From: Acanthaster planci
Taxonomy: Eukaryota; Echinodermata; Asteroidea; Valvatida; Acanthasteridae
Length of the DNA stretch: 38,572 nucleotides
Assembly (NCBI RefSeq): GCF_001949145.1
Contig: NW_019091638.1
Location: 449,375 to 487,946 of the forward strand
Direction of reading: 5' to 3'
A program made the position numbers and the translations under genes. Of this stretch, positions 1 to 10,455 are shown piece after piece. Every line of letters begins with the position of its first letter. Within the stretch, counting starts at the first letter, position 1. Below the pieces are notes generated by a model, which had not been told where the DNA came from, did no database searches, and saw only the letters and a program-made list of their open reading frames with translations.

Positions 1-110
1 TCACAAGTCCCTTCGCAAGGCCAGTCCTAAGTAGCAGGGTGAACTACATGTATGACAAAAGAATGCTTTTGTCACAGCTAGTTTGTGAATTGGCTTAAGA
101 CTGAATGATT

Positions 111-227
111 TGTGATGGACTTACGGGGACTTGTGACGGACTTACGGAGACTTGTGACGGACTTACAGGGACTTGTGATGGACTTACGGGGACTTGTGAT
201 GGACTTACGGGGACTTGTGATGGACTC
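111..227. repeat. 21-bp minisatellite, about 5.5 copies
   Basis: Direct tandem repeat with unit tgtgatggacttacggggac plus a final t (21 bp). Copies start at 111, 132, 153, 174 and 195, with a partial copy from 216. Units differ only by single substitutions (gat/gac, ggg/gag/agg). Because 21 is a multiple of three, an ATG frame starting at 105 runs open to a stop at 264-266 (53 codons) and repeats a seven-residue unit CDGLTGT. The first 11 bases of the window are the reverse complement of part of the unit, so an inverted copy may begin to the left. It lies in what is probably a CAPN7 intron, so translation is unlikely. Confidence 0.9.
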
Positions 228-266
228 AAATACAACACTGACTTTGGGATGATGACTGTGTGTTGA

Positions 267-1345
267 TGAGATGCAGCTGACTGCCTGTTAGAACAGTGTG
301 CAGTAAATGGAGAGGTTTGGGTTAAGTTAGTGGATGAGACTCAAGCAAGAGCACTGCACATTCGGATGCGAAGCGGATGCACATGCATCAGTTTGGGATG
401 TATGTGGTTTCATGTATGTGCATAGTCATTCAGTGTCTGTCCAAAACCATATCTGTTTCAAACTTCAACACATGCCGGTAGAAGGCCACTAAGTAGTGCT
501 TATTTAGACTTCATAAAGTGCACAGGAGATGTACATGTTTGAGTCACTACAGTTCTAAAACACTTCATTTTTTTTAAATATCAAAATTAGCCATTTTTGG
601 TTTTAGGAGTAGACCTTATCCAACTCATGTCCAGTACAAAAAACAAGCACCTCTGAAGTATTCTATTAATATCCGTTGACCTGTAAATTAGATACAAATT
701 GCATTGTAACAAAAATAAGGGACTTCTGAAGCTTAAATACCTGTGTTTTTGATATTGCTCATATAAACTGTTATTTCAGACAAATGCTGTATATTTGATC
801 AAATTCAACACAAAACTACAAATTGTAACCTTGGATACAAGACAGCACGCACTTTGATGATTTTGAAATTTTGGTGGTTTGATTTAATGGTTTCTGGAAT
901 TACCTAATGAAAGAAAATTGAAGAAATGTGTATCTTAATCAATTACATGTAAACAGAAAGAAAAAAGGAATTGAAGACAGAAATTTTATGAAATCTAAAA
1001 TGAACAGCAATTAAATACTGTTTAAATGAGTAACAGCACTTCTAATTGGGATATGTTTGTAAATAAATTTCCCAACACCTGGTTTAGAAAGACAGGTTTG
1101 CAACTTTTCATAAAAGTATCAAAAAAACTTTTAAAATACACCATTTTAATTTTGGCTTGCAGTGTGAGTTCTTTGGACATTTTTTGTTAGATAACTTTTG
1201 CACATTTCATTTTTGCAAATGTTTTGGGGACATGAATAAAAGCCATTTTACACAACATAGTAACAGCACGCCACCACATTACAGTATGTTTCCTTCTGGA
1301 ATAACTTTTTGAATGTTTTGTTTTGTTTATTTACCTGTACATCAG
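267..1345 (+). other. CAPN7: presumed CAPN7 intron, nothing recognised
   Basis: AT-rich sequence upstream of the first recognisable calpain-7 exon. I looked for an earlier calpain exon and found none with acceptor, donor and open frame. It ends in a pyrimidine-rich tract and an AG acceptor at 1344-1345. Confidence 0.5.
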
Positions 1346-1418
1346 GATGACTTTGCAGACAACAAGGAATTTATCACCTTGCTTGTCTATAAGGGAGGCA
1401 AGAAAGTGTACTACCCCA
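1346..1418 (+). CDS. CAPN7: CAPN7 exon a
   Basis: Acceptor acatcag|gat with a T-rich tract; donor cccca|gtaagt. It encodes DDFADNKEFITLLVYKGG and on to YYP, 24 codons plus one base (exit phase 1). The FITLLVYK and KKVYYP strings are characteristic of calpain-7. Confidence 0.9.
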
Positions 1419-4400
1419 GTAAGTCTAGCTGTCATACCCTAGGAGCTCTGTACAATTAACTCTCCCACTGAAGACAAGAGTCAGGCTAGGCAGATACATG
1501 TACCTGACTACCATGTGTGTTAGATGTCTGGAGAACATGGCAGATCCCATGTGTTTGCACATTTTCAGACAAAACTTACACGTTCAACTGTTCATGAACA
1601 AGTGCATGCACAAACAGTTGTTGAGTTCTTCTTGTACAGTATAGACTATTAACATATTTGGACAGGCCATTACATCACAACCTAACACGTTGTGACCAAT
1701 CACAAATTTTTGTCTAGCAGACCTCAGAAAATTGTTGGTGTTTCCATGGCATGGCGTGCTTTTCTTAAGTATTGGATTACTGAGAAAAAAGCACCAACTG
1801 AAATGTTCCGTTTGCAAAAATGGATTGGCTGTGCAAATGAATGGATGGTACATATGCATGTACATTTTCCATACATTTTTAACCTCACTTCACAAGAAGA
1901 GTAAGAGACATTCATCATTTCCAACTAGAGATGATGAAAGTTGTGTTATTTTAACCAGACTTATGCCAAGCAAACAAACTGAGTGACTGGCCATGCCTAT
2001 TTCAAGGTATGTGAGGATGCAAAAGCCAGCACAAGCATGGAATTTATGGACTAAGATAGAGATCAGTTTGCTGCCAGACCAAAACACAGCCAAAACTACC
2101 GGTATGTACCAGAACGTGCTAGGTGTGTGACCTAATGGCCAGTCCTTTACAAATTTAGCAGTTCAAAATGCACAGAAGTTGCATGCATAGTAGCAAGTCC
2201 CCTTACATCCATTATACATGCACTATGAGAGAATTGTTGGAAATAGGTCTGTAGATGAACATGGATTTGTTCAATATGCTTTGCTCATCTGACATCCCAA
2301 CAATGGTGAAATACTGACAAAAGGACAACAGCAGACAATTTGCAAGATACTGCCTGCTTTGTACACTGTGTACCCTGCAGTCAATATGGCTGCAGTAGTG
2401 CACATGTAGATGGACATGCTAAACGATCCCAGTTCATTGTTGTCCTTAGAGTGGGAGACTGTCATCTCACTTATTCTCATCTTGACTTTAACCAGCTGTT
2501 TTTATAGCAGGATCAAACTTAATTATTTTGGGGGGGATAATAGATTTTTTTACAGAGGCACTGTTGGAAAATGGAACAAGAAAAAAAAAGGAAAAGTCAC
2601 TTCTAAAATGAGGGCAACCATCTCACTGTTTTGGTGGGTTGGTAAATGAAGAAACTCGTTGCAGGTACATGTATTACAGTAGAGTGATTTTCAGGCTTGT
2701 GTTTTTCCTGTGTAGATGACCCTCCTCCATTCATTGATGGGACAAGGATCAACAGTCCTCATTATCTATGCAAGATGCTGATCCAAGAGAGAAGCTTATT
2801 TACAGTTGTAGTTTCTCAATTTGAAAAGAGCAACACCATTCGCTATTCACTTAGGGTAAGCAGCCTATGGTGGTCAAAGTTGACTATTGAGAGGGTTGGA
2901 TAGTTCCAACCAAGCAGAGTTTTTCACAACTGTGCATCCACTTGTGTAAGTCATTCAAATACTGATTAGTAGTTTTTGTTGCATTAATAAGGTGTCCACC
3001 CCCAATCCTTGATGCATTAAATGTTGCAATTTTGCAGGATCCACAATTACTCCTAAACTGCATGCATTTCAACTGGTTTAAAACTATTGACTGGGCTGTG
3101 AATGTTCTTGATCTTATTAGCTGGTCAAGCCAGCTACTCAGACATGGCCAATATGGCCTACTGCACTCATGAATGGTAACACTTTTGTTTCCCATAATGT
3201 CTTTATTTCCTAGTAGTCCCTATTACCTAGTAACAAGTATATGTTGTTGTGTTTCTGCTTGTTACGATAAAACTTAAAAAATCCGTTGGCATTTTGCAGG
3301 TCTACAGTACATGCGAGTTTAAGCTGAGCAAGATGCCAGAACCCTACACAAATACCAAACAGGTCAGTCCACCTCAAAGCACCTCAAAGGAAAACATGTT
3401 TCTCTGATTTTATCTGTTCAAATAAATATGGAAGCATCCAAATCAAACGCATTGTCTTTTGTCTTCAGAGCTCATCTATAACAAGCTAAAAAGGGCTTTT
3501 TTTCTGTTCATGCCGAGATGCGAATTCTGAATGTAGATTGCGTCATTCAGAGAAAACAGAAAACAAGGGAACCCACACCCTGTGTTCCTAGTGGATAAAC
3601 CCTTGTGCATGCCAAACAATGGATGTGGGCCAAACAACATGCATTGTTTGGCATGCACAAGGGTTTATCCTCTACAATAGTTACATGTATGTGCATATTA
3701 TCCACTCCAAGGAGGAACAAAAGAGGGCGTGTTTTGAATGAAATTGACAGTCCTTGGGTACGTATTCACCTCATATTCTGGAATGTATGGTCTTCACGTG
3801 CACACCAAATGCATGCTAGAACCTGTTTGGAAAAGTTAGTACCCTCTGTCTTTTTTTTGTTGGTGAAGGTACACTTCAGCTCAAGGCAGATAGCATGTGA
3901 GGAGTATTCAGGCTGAGCTTGATTCACACTATATGCTGTGTCAAAGAATGAAGCTACAAGTAGTTTGTATGCTTGGAGGGAAGAAATTTGAGGTTAATGT
4001 TTCAACATTGTCATTATCATTTAGAAGTGTGCGATGCTTGTTTCGTATGGTCAAATAAAAGTTGCAGTGACTAAATTGTAGTTTTTATTTTCCAGATAAC
4101 TGGAGAGTGGAAGGGTAAGACAGCTGGAGGGTGTGCCAACAACCGAGCAACATTTACCAATAACCCCATCTACCAGGTTACCTTACAAGAAAAGACAAAA
4201 GGGAACTTCTTCATGATTGACCTCAAGGGACCAAGGTCAGGAACATGGATATTGCATTGTGTACTTGCCAACATGTTAATGAATCCTATCCTAAATCTGT
4301 TTATAGCTTTTTTGAAAGGTTTATCTAGAACCAGATTTTACAAATTTGGATCTTATGTTGATGCCATGTCGTCCATTTGTATTACTGTAAGCATAAACAA

Positions 4401-7343
4401 TGTCTGTTAAATTGTTTGATTTACAAACATTATTAGAGCCACGTAGGTTTTCATTACACATTTGGAATCCTAATTGTTGTTAATCATTGGCAGATTTTGT
4501 TGACAGCCTCTGCTGTATGCGACAGTGTTTGAAATGTTGCCAAATTAAAAGTACATTCTCATTCCTAGTTAGGAAAGGAGTCTGGGCCTGGGGCCAGTCA
4601 CAGTCACATTGAAGCATTGTAATTTTAGACCCAGACACAGTTTAACAACTGTTCAACCAAAGTTCTTTAGAGGCTAAAATTTGGACCCGTGCAAAGCAAA
4701 ATGACTTTTATCTGTCTGATTTAGTAGAAACGGGTATGCATGTACATGTAAAGTATTGCATGCTTTATGGTCATTCCAGTTATTTGTACAATCAACATTA
4801 AATTCCACTTTACCGGTGCTGTGGGGGTTTTCTTCTTTATTCTGCTATTTTCGCCTCTTCACCTCATGTCTTCATGTGTTTGTCTTGACAGGATAGTGCC
4901 ATTATTGGCCTTTTTGTACAAAAGTTTGTGCTGGGATACTCGTAGATTTCCACAGTCCTTGCCCTGCTCAACAAGTAGAGTGTATATCCCAAGAGATATG
5001 CCTAATAACAAATACCACTGGAACATTTAGCTGCAACGGATGTTTAATGCCTTCTACACTAGCATTGTCCATGCCATTTGCGTGATATTTGTATTCATGT
5101 TGAAGCATTTTCCTTGTGTTCCTGTAGAGAGTTTCATGTTGGGTTTGAGCTTGTTGCGATTGCAGCAGAGGGTCCTGGTACAGCAGCATTCAGCAAACAG
5201 ATGACTGGAGATTACAGGCATGTACCAAAACATCTTCAAGATTTGACCATATTAAGGCTGTCCTTTTCTAATGAGTTGAAGCCACTCATTCAGCCACTGT
5301 GGCTAATCTCCATCATGTTTTTTGTGATAAAAAATCTTTTAAAAGGTCTACATGTATTATTAAAAAATGCTTATTTTGTGCTGTTATTGGTTGTATTCTG
5401 GTAAAACCAGGCAGCATTTGAGTTTTGTTTGAGTTGAGAGTCACATATCCACTCAACTTATCCCCTAATAAATGGCAGATGTTGGATCTCATGCATGTTT
5501 TCACCATGTATGCCAACGCAGTCAGAGTTAATAGGTGGAAAGCCTTGCGGTAGCACCATGCAAAGGAATGTATCTCTTATGAGTATGTGTGGTTTTGAAT
5601 AGAACTGGGAGCAAGCCTTTCCACCTATTCCTGTGTTTCATGACAAATAGCCTGAAATTCCATCCAGTTAGACGTGTTGGTCAGCAATGAGATCTGTGTC
5701 TTAACTTTCTGGATGATATTAGGTGGAACTCTGCTGTTTGTTTACAATCTGGAAGTCAACTGAAGATTTCTTCCATAATTAATCTTCAAGTCCTTGTTTC
5801 ATGTTCACTTACTTTTGCTTTCGTTACAACAGCAACAGCATTTTAGATCATGCACATAGCTTGAAAAGGCAGTATTCATCAACGTGATGAATCAGCCGGA
5901 GGCATAATAATAAATTGACTATGTCCTTGACAGGGGCCAATCAGTTGCATTCATACCAGGCCAATTTCTGGAATGTAACAATTTCTGGAGAGTACGATTT
6001 GTAAGTTGCAGTGTTGCATCAAAAAAGAACTTGGAATTTGTCAAGCAGTTGACAACTGATGGACTGGCAACAAGACCGCTAGATTTAGCTGATCATTTGG
6101 GTTATCATTTACTAGATTAACCACTTCGCTCCGGGCCGTTGTTCAGGCTGCTGGGCTAGGCACTTTTTCATTTTCTCCCGTTCAAAATTTTTCACAAATT
6201 CATATCTTCATTTATTGCACACATACAATCAAAAGAATGACTTTCCTGTGTCGACTCTAACCTGACAGGCAACCTTCATTGATGTGTGAGTATTTTTGCC
6301 CAGTAAAGAGCCCCCATTATGCGGTGTCACATAATTTCCTCTTTGTGCTGGGAATAAGCCCAGTGTGTTGCTAAGCTGGATGGCCGGTGTTGCTATGCAG
6401 AGCGTGTGGGCCATGAGGGTGAACCTGGCCATTCAATGGGCACATCAGCACAATGAATGCTGCACGATGCGGCCAGATTCTACTAGCGCGCAGCAGGTAT
6501 TGTATCGCTAATCGCTGGAGCCCGCGCTTTTGTCCCCACTAATAATTCATGGACACTGGCAGTGGCAAACAATGATACTGTTTCAAAATAGTTGTCATTT
6601 CATCACTGATGGATTATTTAAATATAAATGTATAGTGGGTACGGGCAAAAGCCTTTTTTAAACGATAGATTACATGTACCTCTGCTAATGGCCAGCACTC
6701 TGCACTGACGGCATACGAACCTTCATTGGCAAGTCCCAGCAGCTCGGTCTTTTGTTTCCAAGTTTGGTCACTGCGGCCATGAATAAAGGCCCAGTTTTCC
6801 GGTCAAGTGAACCCATTGTTGTCCATCAGTGATGGAATTACCTTCACTGATGGCCCAAACTTTTGACTGACAGCAAGTACCTTTTTCTAAAAATGCCCAG
6901 CAACTTTATCATCGTTTTTAAAGAAAGTTCCGATTTCGGGCACCCCTGCCTCATGGGCCACGTACCGTGTCTCCAGTACTGGGCACCCGAGTGCAAAGTG
7001 GTTAAGTTCAGTGGTTGCAGATGTACTCTCCAGATACTGATTTGTTCCATGATTCCTTCATATTTTCCAGCATTATTTTGGGTGTTCGGTTATTGTTGTT
7101 CTTGATACACTGTGATTTCCTGATTTTCTTTTAGGGAATTTCCTAACTAAAAGGTTAGTAGTTTGCATTCTAATAAATATCACTTCCTTGTTATGCAGGC
7201 GGGGTTTCACTGTGCTTCAACTAGAGGATTTACCAGGAGGAACATATAATGTCCGACCAACAACATTCAGTCCAGGGCAGGAAGGGCCATTCTTCTTGAC
7301 TCTGTCTGCATCATGCCCAATGAAAGTGGCTCAACTTCAATGA
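1346..7343 (+). CDS. CAPN7: calpain-7, C-terminal part (six exons, 5' end outside window)
   Basis: Join 1346-1418, 2716-2855, 3300-3362, 4096-4235, 5128-5217, 7199-7343 gives 216 codons plus TGA with consistent phases (1, 0, 0, 2, 2). The protein matches the C-terminus of calpain-7, the animal PalB-type calpain: FITLLVYK, then DPPPFIDGTRINSPHYL, VVVSQFEKSNTIRYSLR, a W..kTAGGC motif, NNPIYQV, DLKGPR, VGFELV, GDYR, GQEGPFF and the terminal AQLQ. These belong to the tandem C2-like beta-sandwich domains. The N-terminal MIT domains and cysteine protease core lie left of the window. Family members are cytosolic and associate with ESCRT-III. No frameshift or internal stop was seen. One oddity: the last intron must use a GC donor (5218) to keep frame. 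The gene converges on the LYPD6-like gene. Confidence 0.93.
2716..2855 (+). CDS. CAPN7: CAPN7 exon b
   Basis: Acceptor ttcctgtgtag|at; donor ttagg|gtaagc. The split codon (a + at) gives Asn. The exon then encodes 46 codons including DPPPFIDGTRINSPHYL and VVVSQFEKSNTIRYSLR, and exits in phase 0. Confidence 0.92.
3300..3362 (+). CDS. CAPN7: CAPN7 exon c
   Basis: Acceptor cattttgcag|gtc; donor aaacag|gtcagt. A 63-nt, phase 0-0 exon encoding VYSTCEFKLSKMPEPYTNTK plus Q, corresponding to the strand linking the two C2-like domains of calpain-7. Confidence 0.9.
3391..3670. repeat. two-block interspersed repeat with perfect 28-bp inverted repeat
   Basis: Block A (3391-3437, containing ctgattttatctgttc and aataaatatggaagcat) matches 21923-21970 in the same orientation. 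Block B (3507-3620, containing gatgcgaattctgaatg and gattgcgtcattcag) matches 21983-22098 on the opposite strand. The end of block B, 3593-3620, is repeated as an exact reverse complement at 3643-3670 across a 22-bp spacer. It sits in the CAPN7 intron between exons c and d. A long-TIR MITE or foldback element is the likeliest explanation. Confidence 0.85.
4096..4235 (+). CDS. CAPN7: CAPN7 exon d
   Basis: Acceptor ttttccag|ata; donor ccaag|gtcagg. It starts the last C2-like domain with ITGEWKGKTAGGC and contains NNPIYQV and FFMIDLKGP. It exits in phase 2; the next codon (ag + a) is Arg of GPRE. Confidence 0.92.
5128..5217 (+). CDS. CAPN7: CAPN7 exon e, followed by a GC-AG intron
   Basis: Acceptor ttcctgtag|agag. 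It encodes EFHVGFELVAIAAEGPGTAA, then FSKQMTGDY and two bases of Arg. The only boundary that continues into the last exon in frame is AG|GCATGT at 5217/5218, a GC donor. A GT four bases downstream (5222) would leave phase 0 and break the next exon's frame. Confidence 0.85.
5530..5629. mobile_element. 100-bp foldback/MITE-like hairpin
   Basis: Terminal inverted repeats of 19 bp, aataggtggaaagccttgc at 5530-5548 and its complement at 5611-5629, with one mismatch. It lies in the last CAPN7 intron. No coding capacity; superfamily not assignable. Confidence 0.65.
6117..7005. mobile_element. TTAA-flanked non-autonomous DNA transposon, copy 1
   Basis: The element 6121-7001 (881 bp) is bounded by TTAA at 6117-6120 and 7002-7005. 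Its ends are inverted repeats, ccacttcgctccggg on the left and ccactttgcactcggg read inward from the right. Internal sequence (acaggcaacctt, gagcccccattatg, cataatttcct, tttcgggcacccc) is shared with the copies at 7830 and 9117. TTAA target duplication is typical of piggyBac and Kolobok elements. No transposase frame is present. It lies in the last CAPN7 intron. Confidence 0.8.
7199..7343 (+). CDS. CAPN7: CAPN7 terminal exon
   Basis: Acceptor ttatgcag|gcgg, entered in phase 2 (ag + g = Arg). It encodes RGFTVLQLEDLPGGTYNVRP, then TTFSPGQEGPFFLTLSASCP and MKVAQLQ, stop TGA 7341-7343. GQEGPFF and the AQLQ end match the calpain-7 C-terminus. Confidence 0.93.
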
Positions 7344-7830
7344 TGATTGCAGAAGAGTCAGGCAAGACAAGAAACAGGGATGAAATGACAATCTGTGCTG
7401 TAGGACATTTCTCCATCAGTGGACACTGGACAACAGCAGAGCTCCTTTTTGTGCTTGTACAACTGGAAATTTGTTGCCTTTCCTAGAGCATGCCATTTTA
7501 GTTGTGCAATTTAAGTTTGCATGTGACATGAGTGTCAAGGAAGATGTTAAGATTGCAGATCATACACAAGAGAGAAATATCCCCAATTAAAAAAATCAGG
7601 GGGAACAGTACAACTTTTTTGGTTGTTTTATAGATATATATACACCAGGTTACATACAACTTTTGGGGGCCATCCCTAAAAATCTCGGCCTCCCCCAAAT
7701 TTGTTTCAGGATCCACCATCAGCATAGAGCATGTAAACCAGTGCTGTGGTATCCGAATTCCAGACCTACACGATTAATGGTGCATAAAGGGCTGGCTCAA
7801 CCATCTTGTCCAGTGGAGGTTCTTCAGTCT
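7344..7830 (+). other. CAPN7: CAPN7 3' UTR (extent uncertain)
   Basis: Non-coding sequence after the CAPN7 stop. A variant polyadenylation signal ATTAAA occurs at 7586-7591. The next canonical AATAAA on this strand that I noted is at 9406-9411, beyond three transposon copies, so the true end is unclear. Confidence 0.45.
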
Positions 7831-8394
7831 TAACCACTTGCTGCTGGGTGCTTTAAAAAATGCATTGCACACATATGGGAGATTTTCAAGATTTTCAGTT
7901 TTCAAAATTCTTCAAAAATTCATCATTTCATTTAATGGACATTTACACCCACCCACACAAATGACTGTTTGGGGGCTACTCTAAGCTGACAGGCAACCTT
8001 CCTTGACTCCTGAATATTTCAGCCAGGCCTGCCACCCTGTAAGAGAGCCCAGAATTGTGAGGTATTGCGTAATTTCCTTTTTCCCCAAGGAATGTGAGTA
8101 GTGTCCTTCAACACGCGGTTGGATTAGCATGCAGTGGTGCTGTGGAGCACTTTTGTCTGCGGTGCTAATCCGCGGGTACTATGCCCAAAACAATGGTATA
8201 CTGTTTAAAAACAGTGAAAGATTACCTTAAAAAAATGCAAGCCGAAAAATGATGGCAATTCCCAACAGGAGGTCTTTTGTTCCGAGTACAGTCTTTTGTT
8301 ACATGGACCAGCTCTTTTGTCCCATTTCGGGCACCCCGGCTCTATGTATAAACCCATGGTGCTCGAAACGGGGTTCTTGGCAGCAAGTGGTCAA
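7830..8394. mobile_element. TTAA-flanked non-autonomous DNA transposon, copy 2
   Basis: Element 7834-8390 (557 bp). Left flank TTAA 7830-7833; right flank TCAA 8391-8394, read as a mutated duplication. The termini ccacttgctgc and gcagcaagtgg are perfect inverted repeats. It shares ctgacaggcaacctt, gcctgccaccctgt and tttcgggcacccc with its relatives. An internal imperfect hairpin (8115-8177) pairs the ggattagca and tgctaatcc arms. Confidence 0.8.
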
Positions 8395-8497
8395 TAGAAA
8401 TACTGATTTCTGTGATTAGTTTGTGACCATAAAATTAAATGATTCACAATGAACTCTGTTTGTATGAGCAACAAATTGACACATGAACATTTGGTCA

Positions 8498-8917
8498 TTA
8501 ACCCCTTCTCAACGGAAATTTCTTTCCGAAAGCCGACTCCAAGAATTCCAGCCTCGCTTGGCCGCAAAGGCCACCTGCCAAACCCCAAATTCTCGGTTTG
8601 TGGCCCAGCGTGCTCTGCACGCTTTGAATTACATGATGAAAAGGCTGATTGTTCGGTGGCATGCGGCTCTATTCAAGCTTCCACATTCCCGTTGCCTCTT
8701 TTCAAAGTGGGGACTATTGTGAAGCTTGTGATTATGATGCAAATTTGGTCTTTTCATTTCTGGGCTACACACAAAGGCCAATTACCATATATATATGAGC
8801 CAGGGTCTGCCTTTCACCAGGTTCGCTGGAGCGTGGGCCGAGAATAATAGCAGAAAAGCGGGCCGAGGATCTCAATTTTTACGGCGTGTCTTAACGCGTC
8901 TGGCGCGAAGGGGCCAA
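8498..8917. mobile_element. possible second type of TTAA element
   Basis: TTAA at 8498-8501 is followed by ccccttctc. The other end reads gcgaagggg then ccaa (8914-8917), giving a short inverted repeat ccccttc and an imperfect target duplication. GC and CpG content is higher than the surroundings, especially at 8820-8913. A 132-codon ATG frame (8449-8847) starts outside the element and has no recognisable domain. Its ends resemble the neighbouring family but the interior does not. Confidence 0.4.
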
Positions 8918-9116
8918 TGAGTCTACAAAGGTGTATTGTTAATGCCATCATGTCACATGTGAACTATATCCAAAAAAATCCATGCATATTTTCATTATGT
9001 GTTGGAATTTGGTAGAATTGGACTAGGTGTCAGTTCTCATATTTAGCTGTTTTACCAAGCCTACAAATTCATCCTTAGTAAAAATAGTTTCCACTGATCT
9101 GTCATAAAATTAACTC

Positions 9117-9360
9117 TGAACCTCTTCCTGCCGGGGCATTTATCAATGTTGATTATGCTGGGGTGGGATATTTATCATTTTTTCCGTTTTCAAAATTCTT
9201 TAAAAATTCTTATCTTCATTTACTGGACACTTAAAAACACGTGAAGGCATGTCTGATGTCCACTCTAGCCAGACAGACAAAATCTATTGACGCCTGAGTA
9301 TTTCAGCCAGGCCTGCAGCCTTGTTAAAAGAGCCCAGATTTTGTGGTGTTACGTAATATT
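9117..9360. mobile_element. TTAA-family transposon, truncated copy
   Basis: Starts tgaacctcttcctgccgggg (compare ttaaccacttgctgctgggt at 7830) and keeps the order of shared motifs: a cttcatttactggacac block, tgagtatttcagccaggcc and a gagcccag block. It breaks off near 9360, with no right terminus seen. It abuts the 3' end region of the - strand LYPD6-like gene. Confidence 0.65.
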
Positions 9361-9405
9361 CTTTGGTTCACGAACCTGGCAATTTAGGTTCCAAACCTTT
9401 TCAAA

Positions 9406-9411
9406 AATAAA
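9406..9411 (+). terminator. candidate polyadenylation signal AATAAA (+)
   Basis: Canonical hexamer on the + strand, 2.06 kb after the CAPN7 stop and about 50 bp from the opposing - strand signal. Use by CAPN7 is unproven. Confidence 0.3.
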
Positions 9412-9459
9412 ACTGACAAAAAACTAGAAAATTGAGTTCATTTTTCAAGAAAACAACAT

Positions 9460-9465
9460 TTTATT
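9460..9465 (-). terminator. candidate polyadenylation signal of LYPD6-like gene
   Basis: AATAAA on the - strand (TTTATT on +). It is one of two canonical signals noted downstream of the LYPD6-like stop; the other is at 10456-10461. It would give a 3' UTR of about 2.6 kb. Confidence 0.45.
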
Positions 9466-10455
9466 CTCTAAAATAAGACATGTATATGCAACCCCCAAAA
9501 GCATCATAAAATACAGATACAGAACAAACACTGTACAGAGGGAAGGAATTGGGAACGTATTAGAATACTGAATGCCTTAAGAGTAATTTAATCCACACAT
9601 GTAATATGTTGGTTTTTATGTTTGAACATTGTCTAAGTCTGAGGTGTAAGTTTGTTTTATACTTTGACAGTTGTAAGATCTGTTTATTCGCCAAAATAAT
9701 GTCGGTTGTGCAATTCAGTACAAAAATCTGCTTTAAAAAGGTTTTATCTTGCTTGTGCTTTCCTTTATCTGTATACCAATCAGGATGTATTCAAGGTGAT
9801 ACAAAACTTGCTAGGAAAAAAAGAAAATTAGAGACTGCTTACCAAAGTGATAGATAATTCAGTAGTAACAACCAGTGGTGTAAATTGGGTGAAACTAGGG
9901 TTGGGGTGCAATATGCAACCCATTTGTTTGTGGAGGGGCTGCAAGCAAATAAACTGCAGCTTACATGTATATGTATATTTTTGAGGGAAGGGGGGGCAGA
10001 CATGCTAGAGGCATCCTCTGTCTCATAGTTAGGCCACTGGTAACCGTTTCATCTTGGAATCTAGCGGCTCTTTTTGGCGGGACCCTTCAATTTTACAATT
10101 ACCCATTGGAACTTGCCACTCTTGGAACATCACATTCAAGCAGAATTCCTTCACTGAGACAATAAAACACCATTTGAAGAGTGTGTTAAAAAATGTGGAT
10201 ACAAGTGTCATTTTTGTACCCTTTAAGAATCTTCTCCTGGCTGCAAGTTTCCACATACGTACATGCATGCATTTCATGTACATGGAGTTTAGATACACCT
10301 AGTATACTGCTTTCATATTTCATAATCGAAAAACAATCACTTTTGTCCAAAACATATACATGTATGTTGGAAATAAACTCTTCATCTGCCTTTCCAGAAA
10401 TAAAAGGTACCTTCTCATGAAGGTGCAGCATTTTCTAGATGAGACTTTCATGACT

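Noticed and set aside
3476-3916. Overlapping small ORFs on both strands at 3476-3658 and 3605-3916
   Set aside because: They arise from the inverted repeat element in a CAPN7 intron.
5218-5223. GT donor at 5222 for CAPN7 exon e
   Set aside because: It leaves phase 0, whereas the last exon must be entered in phase 2; it would destroy the conserved C-terminus.
8449-8847. 132-codon + strand ATG frame
   Set aside because: It straddles the boundary of a transposon-like element and has no recognisable domain.
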